A stretch of DNA of 64,000 nt, from positions 1,426,001 through 1,490,000 of the forward strand of contig OZ218952.1 in the NCBI GenBank assembly GCA_965112735.1, given 5' to 3'. The position numbers were made by a program, and so were the translations under genes. Of the stretch, positions 36,024 to 47,752 are shown piece after piece; position 1 is the stretch's first letter, and every line of letters starts with the position of its first letter. The notes below the pieces were generated by a model. That model saw nothing but the letters and a program-made list of their open reading frames with translations. It did not search any database and was not told the DNA's origin. This DNA comes from Phaeosaccion multiseriatum (lineage: Eukaryota > Ochrophyta, other classes).

Positions 36024-37335
36024 ATTCAGACTCGTTCCTACTGCTGCTGCAGCTGCTGCTGTTGTACCCCCGACTGCTGCTGTGGAGGATGGGCGTTCCA
36101 ACACGCGGAACCAGAACTCTGGAAACAGACAATCTGCGCAGATCAACCCGTGCAGGCCGGGATCAAACCACTGCCGCGAGAACTTGAGAATGAGCTTGAC
36201 CACCCGCTCCATCCCAAAGGCAGCCATCGCCTCGTGCTTGGCATCGGGGAGAGCGGGCTCAAAGGCAATGTCACCGTCCTTGAGAATGCGAATCGGCACC
36301 GTAATCACCACCTGCCCCCCCCACAGCTCTTGTCCGGTTGTGCTTGTTACCCGCACTCCCTCCCCACCACCACCACCACGACCACCATCACCACTAGTAC
36401 TGCTACGACCACCACCACCACCAGCAGCGTGCTCGACTTTGGCGACTGGCCAGCTCAGGAGAAGGTCGTCTGGCTCGCCCCCCCTGCGTAAGTTCTCAAT
36501 GAGGAGTCGGAAAGACCCCCCCTGCATGAATCTGTAGTCTCCATGTCCGTCGGATGCCTCCCACTCCCTCTCCAAGTGGCACGCCCCTGCGAAGCTCACT
36601 TGACTCAGCGCGGCCCCTGCCGTGTTGCCGTAACCCGCGTCTGCCATGCCTTCCATCCTCGGTGGCAGACCCTCCTGCTCCAGGTGCTGCAGGAAAGATC
36701 GCTCGTCCCCTTCTGTCGCCGAGGGGAGGGTGTCCGACAGGCAGTCCAGCATCTCTCCCATCTTGACAAAGTCCTCGTCGGAGGTGTTCCACATGAGCAG
36801 CTTCTTCTCCTTGCCGAGGTAGTACAAGGCATGGCTCTTGTCGTCTCCCTCGATCGGTATGGGCCCACCGTCCCCCTGGGCCCACGTGAAGACCTCCTGC
36901 AGTGCCCAGCCCTCCTTCGCGGCCAGTCCCATGATGGAGGTCGTGCTTCCATGGAGAAACTCGGGGCCAAGCTCTAGCTGAAACAGGCAAGGGAGGATGG
37001 TCGCTTTAAGGTGAGGGAAGCTGTGTGCACCATGCAAACGACGGCAGGCTGCTCACCTCTACGCCGGGCAAGAAGGTCGAGTTCTGCAGTACGCGCCCAC
37101 CCACGTAGTCAGCTGCTTCTACGAGAACAATCTGGACGGCGTTGGTGGCGTGAGTGATTGGTGGTGAGTGCTACACAGGTACAGCAGAGGCAGAGTCCTC
37201 CTCACAACCAAATCATTTCAGCACCTGGCCTGGGAACCCGAGCTCCTTGAGGTGCTGCACGACTCGCAGTCCTGCCACGCCAGCCCCCACGACGATGCAG
37301 CGGCCAGCCTGCTCAGCATCATCGCTCCTTGTCAT
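35397..37335 (-). CDS. FAD-dependent amine oxidase (polyamine oxidase/LSD-like), 588 aa
   Basis: Flavoprotein oxidising an amine, perhaps a polyamine. Exons: 37335-37225, 37131-37057, 36977-35397, all phase 0. The N-terminus has the Rossmann dinucleotide motif GAGVAGL (about residues 17-23), then VEAADYVGGRV (42-51, the GGR FAD-binding segment) and ELGPEFLHG. The C-terminus has FFAGEHTN (about 554-561) followed by TVHAAYDSGSRAA, the FAD-contacting end of amine oxidases. Length is near the usual 500-600 residues, extended by a low-complexity insert in the large exon: a degenerate SIS-1-like AAVGGT segment, Ala-rich, then poly-Gln and poly-Glu (about 35965-36083), placed between FWFRVLE and VCVVVAFA. 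No clear plastid presequence. The substrate cannot be told from sequence. Divergent from the ankyrin gene; a run of about 17 A lies just before the start codon. Confidence 0.88.
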
Positions 37336-37661
37336 GATTTTTTTTTTTTTTTTTACGGACCCATCTACCCAAGCCAGCGTCGAGACACAGGAGGGGTGTG
37401 AGATTTATATTAGAGCTTATGGGCTCAGTATTGGCGCTCTTGAGGTGAGTGGTAACCGTGAAAGGGGGATAAAGGAGGAAAGGGAAAGGGGAAGGGCCCA
37501 TGGAGAACCAACACGCCAAGATCCTAAATCCCGAAAGTCAATTCCCCGACAAAAAAAAAGAAAAAAAAACAAAAAAACGAGAGGAGCAAAAATCGATTCG
37601 CGTCCCACGCTCTTCTCGACCTTGCCTGGTGGGGTGAGTCTGCCCCGTGCCGCTCAGGAAG
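37336..37661. promoter_or_regulatory. divergent promoter between amine oxidase and ankyrin gene
   Basis: 326 bp. Each gene has an A-rich leader on its own sense strand: a T-run at about 37338-37354 (17 A immediately before the amine oxidase ATG) and A-runs at 37549-37577 upstream of the ankyrin ATG. No coding sequence is seen. Confidence 0.5.
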
Positions 37662-38360
37662 ATGGGTCTGAAAGGGCGGTATGAGCTGCACATCGCCTGC
37701 GAGAATGGCGAGGTGAATACCGTCACAAGGCTTCTGGAGGAGGGTATCGATATAGACAGTCCGGGCGTACGGCTAAAGACACCACTCCACTACGCGTGCA
37801 AGTACGATAGGCTGGAGGTAGTAAATCTCCTCATGACGCGCGGCGCAAAGCTCGAGGCCTGCACGTTCAACCAAATAACGCCGCTTCATCAATGCGCCTA
37901 TCACGGATCCCCCCGCGTGATGAAAGCCCTTCTGGAGGCTGGAGCTGACCCAGAGGCGCTGGACTATGGTGGCTGGACTCCGCTCTCATACAGCGCAAAT
38001 TACGGCAACTTGGGCTGCACGGAGGCCCTTCTCGTCAACGGAGTTAAAAGTATCAACGGTGTGAGTGCGGAGCTCGGATACGCGCCCATTCACTTGGCAT
38101 GCAGGTCGGGCTGCCTACAGACCGCGCGGATGCTGGTGGAGCACGGCGCAGATGTAAACCTGTCCAGTGGCTTGAAGCTGACTCCCTTGCACTTGGCGTG
38201 TCAAAACAATCGAGAAGAGATGGTTCGCTTTTTAGTGGGGAAGGGTGCCGATCATGAAGCCGAGGACGAGGTGGGCATTCGACCTGCACATCTCACCAAG
38301 GAGCCTGCCATCTTGAAGCTGCTTGGTGGTGGTGATGCCGATGGTAACGGCAATCTGTAA
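37662..38360 (+). CDS. ankyrin-repeat protein, 232 aa
   Basis: Intronless protein made almost entirely of about six to seven ankyrin repeats. Recognisable helix-turn-helix signatures include TPLHYACKYDRLEVVNLL, TPLHQCAYHGSPRVMKALL, TPLSYSANYGNL, APIHLACRSGCLQTARMLV and TPLHLACQNNREEMVRFLV, each followed by a GADxx-type loop. Ankyrin stacks bind other proteins; no catalytic or membrane domain is attached, so the partner is unknown. I chose ATG 37662 (MGLKGRYELH) because the repeat begins within a few residues of it. An in-frame GTG lies five codons upstream, but nothing supports its use. Stop TAA at 38358-38360. It is divergent from the amine oxidase gene (326 bp between starts) and convergent with the DUF2854 gene. 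Confidence 0.88.
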   Translation: MGLKGRYELHIACENGEVNTVTRLLEEGIDIDSPGVRLKTPLHYACKYDRLEVVNLLMTRGAKLEACTFNQITPLHQCAYHGSPRVMKALLEAGADPEALDYGGWTPLSYSANYGNLGCTEALLVNGVKSINGVSAELGYAPIHLACRSGCLQTARMLVEHGADVNLSSGLKLTPLHLACQNNREEMVRFLVGKGADHEAEDEVGIRPAHLTKEPAILKLLGGGDADGNGNL

Positions 38361-39120
38361 GGGGCCTCCCGTGCCGTCTTGAGGGGTCAGTCATGGAGAG
38401 GCAAGAGAGTCGTGGACCACAAGCCGAATAGAGGCGGGCGGGGCGTGGAGGATAAGAGATATCCTCTTACACCCCCATCCCCTTGCTTGGGTGGATATGT
38501 ATAGGAAGGAGGATGACAGTGGGCACATACCCGCCATGGGTGTGTTTCGCACGGTACGAGCCGAGTGAGGCAAGTATCATCCACGTATTCGCGGAGACGG
38601 CAGCACGGGTGGTGCGTAGTGCGTCCGAGCAGACAAACAACGGAAGGGGAAGGAGTGGAAGACACAGAGCGAGAGATTGCCAGCAAGTCGGTAGCAAACG
38701 AGGGGAAGGCAGTATGGTACATGCATGCCGGGGCATTGCGGATAGACACATCACACAGAGTTCTCGCTCCCTTAGCAGTAAGCTTTTATTTTTTTTTATG
38801 TGTATAGGATGAATCTAAATAAGAACAGAAATATTGTATACGGCAGTCGCTCTAACGCGGCTTTCCACCCCCGCGAGGGCACTACATCGCATAGCCCCGA
38901 CAAAGGAGCTTTTGCGCCATCGCACCACCCCAAAGAGACTGTGGTGCTATGCGAAGTTCGTCGCTCGTGTCGGTGGACGGTCGGGCTGGGTCCTTGCTCT
39001 ATCTGTACAGCCGCCCGTGCTGCTGCTGCCGCGGACCCCCTTCTCCCTAGTTTGCGTCTTCTTCTTCCTCGCCTTGTACAGCAAGCGAAGACTACTATAC
39101 TCGCAATATTCAATGTATCT
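38361..39120. other. convergent intergenic region, ankyrin and DUF2854 3' flanks
   Basis: About 760 bp with no supported gene; open frames here lack any family pattern. A T-run (about 38786-38797) is the only notable tract. Confidence 0.6.
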
Positions 39121-40080
39121 CTATGCGGACACTGCCTCAGCCTCAGGAGCTGGCGCGTCTTCTGCGACCACCTTTGCTGGCTCCTCCACCTTCTTGGGCT
39201 TGTTGGGGTCGACCGTCTCAAGCTGGATCCCCACCATCTTCTTAACGCTGTCCACCTTGACTACGGATGCCTCCACCCCAGGGCCGAAAAAGGAATTGTA
39301 CTTTTGGATACGCTCCGGCTCCACCCACCGCTTGTAAGGCGTCTCCAGGCTCTGAAACACCATGGTGAAGATCAGCTCACCGTTGTCTGCAATTTCCTGT
39401 TTGAGATACTGTAGCTGGGGATAGTCACTCTGCGGCATGACCAAGCCGAGGGATTTTACGGTGGTATCCAAGTGCGCCTCGTCTCCGTAGCGGTGGCGCG
39501 TCACATCCTGCTTGATTTTTCTCATGGTCTCCGTCGCCTTAACTTCAAACAACTCCTCGGCATCGGGGAAGGTCTGGACAGGGACAGGCTCTAGCTCGGC
39601 GTACTTTAGAGACAGGCCGATGAGGGACACAGGAATTCCATATACAAAGCCCAAGCCGGACAGACCGGCGCCACTGTTGGTAAAGTATTCAAAGAAGCTC
39701 ACACATGTCAGCAGAAGACCAACCCCCAGGAATGCGGTGCCCAGGCTGAACCCACGGATCTCAAAAGGCGCCTCTCCTGACACGTTGATGCCTCCAGGCG
39801 CGACTTGCGACTTCTCCTCGAAATCCTCCTCGAGAGACATGTGAAGTGCACTTGTCCCCTTCGGGGGAAATGCGGTCCTGGACCTTCGCTGCCCAGCGCA
39901 ACCAAGACTTCTACTGCTGCTACTGCTGCTACTCCTCTCCACGGAATTTGAGCCGCTGCATCTCCTGGCCGCTATCCCCCCCTGAGGCAAAGCCACCGAC
40001 GGCGTGGCGACGAAGCCCTCCACTGATGCGAAGGATGCCAGTCCCACAGTGAGCAGTACACAAAGAGCACGGGGACCCAT
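39121..40080 (-). CDS. plastid-targeted DUF2854 protein, 319 aa
   Basis: Nuclear gene for a conserved cyanobacterial/plastid membrane protein family (DUF2854) of unknown function. Single exon. The N-terminus is a signal-peptide-like hydrophobic stretch ending VEGFVATPS; the Phe at the predicted cleavage point fits the bipartite presequence of secondary red plastids, followed by a Ser/Arg-rich transit-like region. The mature part has a hydrophobic hairpin (GTAFLGVGLLLTCVSF, then GLGFVYGIPVSLIGLSLKYAELEPVP), then the conserved DVTRHRYGDEAHLD and FFGPGVEASVV segments. The C-terminus is Ala/Glu-rich. The family assignment rests on the TM hairpin, the YAELEPVP loop and the RHRYGDEAHLD block. Divergent from the SET gene with only 202 bp between starts, which suggests co-expression of two possibly plastid proteins. 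Confidence 0.87.
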   Translation of the reverse strand: MGPRALCVLLTVGLASFASVEGFVATPSVALPQGGIAARRCSGSNSVERSSSSSSSRSLGCAGQRRSRTAFPPKGTSALHMSLEEDFEEKSQVAPGGINVSGEAPFEIRGFSLGTAFLGVGLLLTCVSFFEYFTNSGAGLSGLGFVYGIPVSLIGLSLKYAELEPVPVQTFPDAEELFEVKATETMRKIKQDVTRHRYGDEAHLDTTVKSLGLVMPQSDYPQLQYLKQEIADNGELIFTMVFQSLETPYKRWVEPERIQKYNSFFGPGVEASVVKVDSVKKMVGIQLETVDPNKPKKVEEPAKVVAEDAPAPEAEAVSA

Positions 40081-40282
40081 GGTTCAGCCTTCCTAAAGCT
40101 GCGGCGCCTTCACGTATCTGGGTGTGTTGTAGGTTGTTTCTTGCGCTGGAGATGCTGTGTTTTTCTTCAATTTTGTCAGAGGACTCGTACGTGGTCGAAG
40201 GGTAGAATCCAGCCATCTGTGACCCAGAGTTTCAGTGGCAGTGTGCCCGGCCCTGCCTGGAAAAAAACAAAACTCGCTGACC
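40081..40282. promoter_or_regulatory. short divergent promoter between DUF2854 and SET methyltransferase
   Basis: Only 202 bp separate the two start codons, so 5' leaders and promoter elements must be shared or overlapping. An A-rich run (about 40260-40271) lies about 11 bp before the SET gene ATG. Both products have signal-like N-termini, so co-expression is a reasonable inference. Confidence 0.5.
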
Positions 40283-43200
40283 ATGAGCGCATGTGGCTGC
40301 TCTCTGCTCGTACTGCTGTCCTCAGTGGCAGCGGCCGGGGCAGCGGTGGGAAGGCCATGCTTCCTGGCGGGATGCGGGCCGGCAACAGCAGGGGCGGCCC
40401 CTGGGGCACGTGCGGTCTTCAGGAGTGCTTCGCGGCAAAGCACTGCTACACACCGCCCCAGCTCACCCCTTCCTGCGCCCTCTTCCCCCTGGTTCGCGAA
40501 GAGAAGAGGCCACAGGAGGGGAAGGGCTCTATCCCCTCTGCGAGAGGAAATGTCGGACGAGGACAAGATGATACTCGAGGCGATGCAAGACACCCCAGGC
40601 GCCAGGCTCAAGGACTTGGTGGGCGGCCCACCAAAGGCTGATGAGGACATGACGGACGAGGAGAAAATGATACGAGACGCCATGCAGGACACAGCAGGAA
40701 GTACGCTCAAGCTGAAGGGCCCCCCGCTGCCCGAGCCCAAAATGCCGGGGATGGGTGGGGCACCAGGGGGAAGCAAGATGCGAGGGCTGGGGGCGCCGAG
40801 GGGAGAGATGGACGCCCGTGTGTCGGAGAACAATGCGCTCCTGACCTGGCTGGGGGACAACGACGTGTGGGTGTCCGACCTGAGCGGGTGGGGCGTGCCT
40901 CCCCACTCCCTCGCGGTGGCGGTGGACACGGTGGATGAGATGGAGGCAGAGAGCGCGGGCCGAGGCATCCTCGCGTCGAGGGAGATTAAAGAGGGGGACG
41001 AGCTGGTGGAGCTTCCCCTCAAGCTTATTATGACGAAGGCCCGGGCCAGAGAGGAGCTGGGTGAGTGTCAGGCGGGCCGGGACGGGACGGGCGAGACCGG
41101 AAGAAAGGGAAGGGACGAAGGGGGCCTCTGGGCGCTGCTGTGAAGGGTTGTCGCTTTCCTCACACCGTATATCTCGCTCTCCTGCGCAGATTCTAGACTT
41201 CTTTATTGCCTGCTCTGTGTTTTTCATTATCAGCCTTTCCTTCTTCGTGCCGGCTTGGCTACATCCATCAAGTACATCGGATGGAGATGAGGATAGAGGC
41301 AAAGAGAGAGGGATGGGGGAAAGGACAACGGGACGGACCCCCTCCTTCACATGTGTCCCCGTGTTGCTTTTCCTGTAATGAAGTGCCAACTCGTGTCATC
41401 CCTCCTTCCTCGCGCTGCTGTGCCGCGTGGCCCGTCCAGGGGCCGATGTGATCAGAGATGACTTGGGAGAGTACATTGCCGTGGCTCTGCTGCTCATCAG
41501 CGAGCGACACAAGGACGCTGACAGTTTCTGGAAGCCCTACTTGGATGTACTCCCCACGACCGGTAAGTAACAGGCCGTCCTTTCTGTCCTTCCGGACTGG
41601 TGAAAGAGCTTATCAATCAGTCGACCTGTGGGCACCAAACGTTCGCGTCGCATCCCTCTAACTTAACCCCCCCCCTCACTTCCTTCCCCCCTCTTCCGCG
41701 CCACGCACCTTCGCACTCCTCTCCCCTGCCCTCCCTGCCCTCCCAGAGGAGGTGAACCCCACCTTCGCGTGGCCGGACGACGAGCTCGCCTTGCTGGAGG
41801 GGTCGCCCCTCGTGCAGGCCACTGAGAGCATGAAGACTAAGCTGCGCAAGGAGTACCAAATGGTCAAGGAGACCATCCTAGAACCGTGCGTGTGTGTGTG
41901 TGCACCTTTGTGTGCGTGTGTGCGTGTGTGTATGTGTGTGTGTGGGAGCACCAAGTTTTGTGAGCTTTTCCATAAGTCCTTGATTTTTGTTGTTTTGTTG
42001 TTTTCTTCTCTGACCCACATGCTTTCACAACCGCCGCCCCGCCCAAACGCACACCGCAGATTCGCGGACCGTATGCCTGCCTCTGTGTACACGTTCGAGG
42101 CCTTTGAATGGGCCTTTTGCATCCTCTTCTCTCGAGCCATTCGCCTGTCCAGCCTCACCAGCGGAGAGGCCATTGCTCTCATCCCCTACGCCGATCTGTT
42201 CAACCACAACCCCATGGCTAACAGCTACGTTGACGCAAAGTCGGTACGTAGAAGGGAGGAGAGGAGAGGGAGGGAGGGACGGGGTGCAAGAGAGAGTCAA
42301 GTCAATCCATCGGGTGGGCACAGAAAGGGCGAAACGCTGTGCAGCCAGACAAGGGTGTTGTGTTGCCGCTTCGTCATGATGCATCAGCCTCCTCCTCTTT
42401 TCCCTCCTCTTGCTTTCGCCTTCCGTCCTTCCTGCGCTGTCCTGACGACGAGCTGGTCCAAATCTTGCATCTTCCCACCCCTCCTCCTCCATGTCGTTTT
42501 CTTATCTATCGAACCAAATCAACTCAAACCCAAAATAAACTGTGTGGGGGAGAGTAGAAGGGGTGGTTCAACGACAAGGAGGACTTCGTCGCCATTTATT
42601 CCGACCGATCCTACAAGAAAATGGATCAAATCTTCATCTCCTACGGCCAAAAGAGCAACACCGACCTGCTGCTGCTGTACGGCTTTGCTTTGGACCGCAA
42701 CGTCTTTAACAGCGTCAATGTGAATGTGGCCCTTTCGGCGGACGACGCCATGTTCGAGGCCAAGAAGCAGTTCCTATGGGAGAGCGGACAGCCCGACAAG
42801 ATGGAGTTTCCCCTCTACGGCGACAGGTGCGTGTGTGTAAGGAGTGTGCGTTTGTGTGGGGGGTGGATGGGTGTGTGGGTGCTGTTGATTTGGTTGGTTG
42901 GTTGGTTGGTTGGTTGGTTGAGGAGCAGGAGGGGGATAAGGGGGTAGGAGCAGAAAGAAGACGAGGAAGAAGAGGAGGAGGGGGGGGAGGAGGAGGAAGG
43001 GAAAGGAAGGCAGGGAAGGAAATGAGAGCACGGAACAGGCGGGCTGTGGGGGGAGGAGAAAGGTGTGCCGCGAGACGGATGCGCCGCCGTGTTCGTTTTT
43101 TGTTTGGGCATTGGAAAATACTCATCTCACCGCGGCCCTGCTGTCCTTCCCCTCTCGCCGCGCCCTTGTTGTTGTGAATGGGCATTAGGTACCCAAACGA

Positions 43201-43818
43201 GCTTGTTCAGTACCTGAGGCTGGTGTGTCTGCTGCCCAACCAAATGGGAGACAGCAAAGACCTTGACGATGTCGACTTTACAGAGAAGATCACCAATACC
43301 AATGAGCAAGAGGTACGACCGCGGAGATGGAGAGAGAGAGAGAGAAGAGAGAAGGAGAGGTTCGATACTCACGCACCAAGAACGTGTTCCTCTCCCACGT
43401 CTCCGGTGTCCCCATCTCCCACCACACCTACAGGGGGGTTTGGATGTGTGCTTACGCATGTCCTTGTCACCCCCTGTGACTGACGGACTGACCGACTGAT
43501 CCGACCTGCTGCCCTGCCCTCTCTACGGAATCCCCTACCTTGCTACCGTACCATGAAACGTTGCATGCAACACCTTTTCCCCTCTAAAAATAGGTGCTGT
43601 CCATGCTTGAGGAGGCCTGCCGCCTGGCTCTGTCGGGCTACCCCAACTCAGAGGAGGAAGACAGTAAAATCATGCGGGACGTGGGCATGTTTCGACTCCT
43701 GAGCAAGAGCATGCGTATGGCCATCAAGCACCGCCGCAGCGAGAAGCGGATCCTCAAACGGACCATCGCAGCGGTTGCCAAGGCGCAGCAGAACCTCCTC
43801 GTCCCGCTGGGGGGCTGA
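40283..43818 (+). CDS. SET-domain protein methyltransferase, Rubisco LSMT/SETD3-like, 613 aa
   Basis: S-adenosylmethionine-dependent lysine (or histidine) methyltransferase of the Rubisco large-subunit methyltransferase class. Exons: 40283-41060, 41440-41562, 41747-41885, 42060-42243, 42558-42826, 43189-43312, 43594-43818. SET features: GRGILASREIKEGDELVELP (N-SET), then a long iSET insert, IPYADLFNHNP with the SAM-contacting NH (residues 395-396), and ISYGQKSN with the catalytic-region Tyr at about 436. The C-terminal part (exons 5-7) fits the LSMT substrate-binding helical domain. The N-terminus (SLLVLLSSVAAAGAAVG, then basic/Ser-rich) looks like a signal plus transit peptide, so plastid location is plausible but not certain. 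Between presequence and SET is an internal duplication (EDKMILEAMQDT and EEKMIRDAMQDT). The substrate cannot be read from the sequence. Confidence 0.87.
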
Positions 43819-44660
43819 ATTGCATTGACTGGCGATTGGATTGAATTCAATTCAATTCAATGAATTGAATGGCGGTTGAATTGGGTTGGCCTTTTGCAAG
43901 TCAGGACGAGAGCGGGGAAGACAACTCTCACAGCATCCGTCCAGCCGTGCCCTGGCTTTTGTATACTGTGGTGATGGGACTTCAAACTTCAAGCCCATCC
44001 GATCCGGCTGCAGTGGAGGAGCAGGAGGCATCCGTGGTTGAACGCTTGGGGAGGCGCACGTTAAGTATTCTTAGCAGTCTGCAGTTAAAGAAAGAAAAAG
44101 AAAAAAAAGGAATCGTTTGACGCCTTATACTGTGCTTCACGTGGTTCAGCAAGGGGCGTTTTATGCACTAGGATGGGTGCGGGCCTAGCAGAGGAGGTGT
44201 GTGTAAACTCAATCCTCCTTAACTTTCAGCATATTGGAGGACGACTGCTGATGGAGGCACATTGGCTAAAGGGAGCATCCGTGCCGTGCAACTGACTCAG
44301 TAGTCGGAAATTCATTCATGCTTGTTATAGAGGGACGATCGACCCGGAATGGTACTCTACGCACCTCTTCCTCTCCATTGAGATGGCACTCCTTTGTGAG
44401 GGAATGGCAGTCGCCAACCCATCCAACTCCCCGAGGTTGTGTGTTGTTGTCCTCTCCCCTCATGTGGTAGGGCCTCACGTACGTCAATGGTAGGGCCTCA
44501 CGTACGTCAATGGTAGGGCCTCACGTACGTCAAGTACATTTAAGCTGCTGCCTCTCCGCGCCTCTCCTCCTTCCTTCCTTCCTTCCTTCCTTGCTTGCTT
44601 CTTTCCTTCCCCCCATCACCCCCCCTCCTCCCCTCACGTCAGTGAGACGAGACCCTGACC
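43819..44660. other. convergent intergenic region, SET gene and CWC22 3' flanks
   Basis: No supported gene. Contains an ATTCA/TGAAT inverted and tandem tract (43841-43870) just after the SET stop codon, three copies of a 23-bp tandem repeat (44465-44533) and a TTCC run (44567-44592). Confidence 0.6.
44465..44533. repeat. 23-bp tandem repeat, three copies
   Basis: Unit TGGTAGGGCCTCACGTACGT plus CAA, starting at 44465, 44488 and 44511; contains the palindrome ACGTACGT. Downstream of the CWC22 stop. Confidence 0.95.
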
Positions 44661-44692
44661 TTAGTCACTGTCGCTGCCGCTGCTGCTACTCC

Positions 44693-44723
<31 letters not shown>

Positions 44724-44754
44724 ACTCCCGCTGCTGCTGCTGCTGCTGCTGCTA

Positions 44755-44787
<33 letters not shown>

Positions 44788-47709
44788 GAGGAGGAGGAAT
44801 CGCTGTCCTCTGCTGCCTCGTCTTCCATCCTTTGCTTCTGCATTGCGTTCTCCATGATGGCCTTGGGCGCCGCTCTGCTCATGTCATTAGTGAATGAAGA
44901 GAAGACGAGGAGTCAAAACCGAGAAGAGGGTCCACAAGTGGTGCGTTGATGTTGAGGGGGGGGGGGGGGGGGCGTCAGTGCTCAGTTCAAGGGCGAAGCA
45001 AGCGCTGATGAGAGGACAAGAGGGCAGGCCAGGACAGGTACGGCAAGTTGGGGCTCTGAAAGGCAAGGCGCCCAATTAGAAGTAGCACCAGACCTGAGAT
45101 GCTCCCGCAGCCCGTCGGTGAGACCCCCCAGGCCGATGAGGGTGAAGAAATTGATGGCGAATTTGGTGTTGCGGTGCGCGTCGCGGGGAAACATGCCTCC
45201 GAAGGCCTCCTGCGAGGGGTTGAGTTGAATGCACACACACGCGCATACGCACACACATGCATACAAGCGAGTTAGGGGGAGATTTGAGGGAGAGAAAAGA
45301 GGGGAGAGGGGGGGGGAGGCAGGACAGCGAAGAAAGACCAGAGAGGAGAGGCCAGGGAGACAAACACGCCCGAGCGCAGGCATGACTGTCTCTCTCTCCT
45401 TCCTCTTTTGCTCTCCACTCGTTCGTACCTGCATGTAGGGGTCGTTGAAGCGCTCCCGGAGCTTCTCCAAGCCCATATTCTCCGACATCTCTTGCACCAA
45501 CACCTTTACAAAGATACGGCTGCTGCTCGTGGTCTCATCCTCGTTGAGGCGGATGTACTCGAGTACTGTCCAGGGCAGCGCGTCGGTGTACAGCAGGTGG
45601 GCAAAGAGCTTGGCCACGTTGCGCAGCTTGTTGGTCTCGAGGCGGTGAATGGAGGCATAGTTGGAGGCAAAGCAGGAGGTGTAGGCGTCTTGCCAGCGTC
45701 GATGCAGCATGCAAAAGCGCTGCGAGATGAGGCCGTAGTAAGGGAGGAAGGTGCGCTCCTGACTGCAGCACTCTGTGATCATGTTGCAAAGTTCAACTTC
45801 GTAACCTTCGCGGATGTTGAGCTTGAGAATCTTGTGGCAGCACTCCTCAAAGCCCGCACTGCTCATGATCGTCAGGTACAGAGTGCGCCGGAGGTTCACG
45901 AGCTCCTGCTCCGTCATGTCTTCCACCACCACCATCTGTGATTCACAATCACACACACATACACACACAGCAGCGTGGGTGGAGAAAAGAGCTGATAAGG
46001 GGAAGGGTAAAGGGGGGGCGGAAGCGAGTAGAGAAGCTAACGATCGTGTCAAAGAATGGGAAGCGGGGAGATTTCTTCTCGCTCGCTCGCACCTGCTGCT
46101 GCTGCTCCTGCTGCTGCTGCTGCTCCTCCTCCTCGTCGTCGTCGTCGTCGTCGCTCTCTTCCTCCCCAGAGCCTTCCTCGCTACCGTCGTCCTGCAAAGA
46201 AAAAGTAGCCATTCAGTCAGTCACACATCAAAGTGAGAGGGAGGCAGCGAGGTCAGGGTCAAGGTCATGGTCCGGGTCGGGGTATGGTGAAGCGCAAGAC
46301 ACACCAAACCATCCCCAGCCCTCTTGGCCTATCTGGGGGACAGAAGAGCATTCAAACTGGTCCCCTCGTCTCATTGCTTCTCCCTCTCTCCCCTCCCTCC
46401 CTCCCCACTTCAGCCACTCACGTCGTCGTCATCGTCGTCCTCCCCTAAGATCTCGTTGCGGATGGCCTTCCACGCCTTCTCGTTCTCCTCGTACTTGTCG
46501 TCCACTCTGAATACATCAAGAAGGTCCTGTTTGTCCAGCTGGTCTTCCAGGGCAGTGTGGAACGTGATTTGATTGTCGGCCTGAGAGGGAGCAAGATGTA
46601 TGGCAGGTCGTGGTGAGGAGGAGGAGGAGGAGGACGAGGAAAAAGGGACTAGAGGATGAGCGCGAAGAAAAGGCGCCGGGGCGCTGAACCTATCCCCTTC
46701 TGCACCGTCTCCTTTCCTGCTCTGTCTGTCTATCTGTCTGTCTGTCTGTATCATCTATTCATATGCACATCATCACACTCCCTCCCCTCCCCTTCTCTCG
46801 TCCAATGCTTCGTACCTCAACGAGGTCCAGCTCGGGAGGCACGGCAGGGTAGTCCACAAAGCCCGCCTTGCGTACTGCAAACAGCCCCTCAATGATGTAC
46901 TGCACACGGAGATCGATGTCCCCTTCCTGCAAGATGCCGCGGAAGCGCTCGAAGATGGCGTCCAAGCCCTGGGGGCTTACCTGCAGAGAGAGGGGGGGGG
47001 GGGGAGTGAGAGAGATACGGGGGGGGGGGGGGGTGGAGTGGCTTGACTGACCTCACTCACGGACTGACCCTGACTAGACAACTGGAAATACTTACTTCTT
47101 GACCTAATGACTTGACTGACTAACCACTGACTGACTTGACACTGACTGAGACTGACTAGATCATCTAACTCTGGCCACTTGACTGACTGACTGACTGACT
47201 GACTGACTGACTGCCCCACGCACCTCTTGCAGAAGCTGGCCGATCTCCTTGGTGAAATTCACTGCAATCTCCACGCTGTCATCGGTGGGGTCCTTCAGGG
47301 TAGCACGGAAGAGAAGGAGGGAGGGAGGGAGGGGAAGGAGGAGGAGGAGAGGAAGAGGAGGAGGAGGAGTGGGAGGAGGAGGATGAGGAGAAGTGGGAGG
47401 AGGAGGATGAGGAGGAGTGGGAGGAGGAGGATGAGGAAGAAGGACAAGGCGAGATATGAAGCAGGAGCGAGCACCACTCCCTTGAGAATGAGGACAATGA
47501 CGAACAACTAATGAGCAACTCAAGAAAGTAAAGCAGTCACCTCGAGCAGCACGGTGAGAATCTGCAGTGCGAGCAGCTCGTGCGCCACTTGGTGGTTGAC
47601 GAGGTGAGCGATGAACTTAGACAGGGCAGTCGCCACCACCTGCAGAAAGGGGAGGAGGAGGAGAGGAGGAGGAGGAGGAGGATAAGGAGGAGGGGTGTAA
47701 AAATCTACC

Positions 47710-47752
<43 letters not shown>

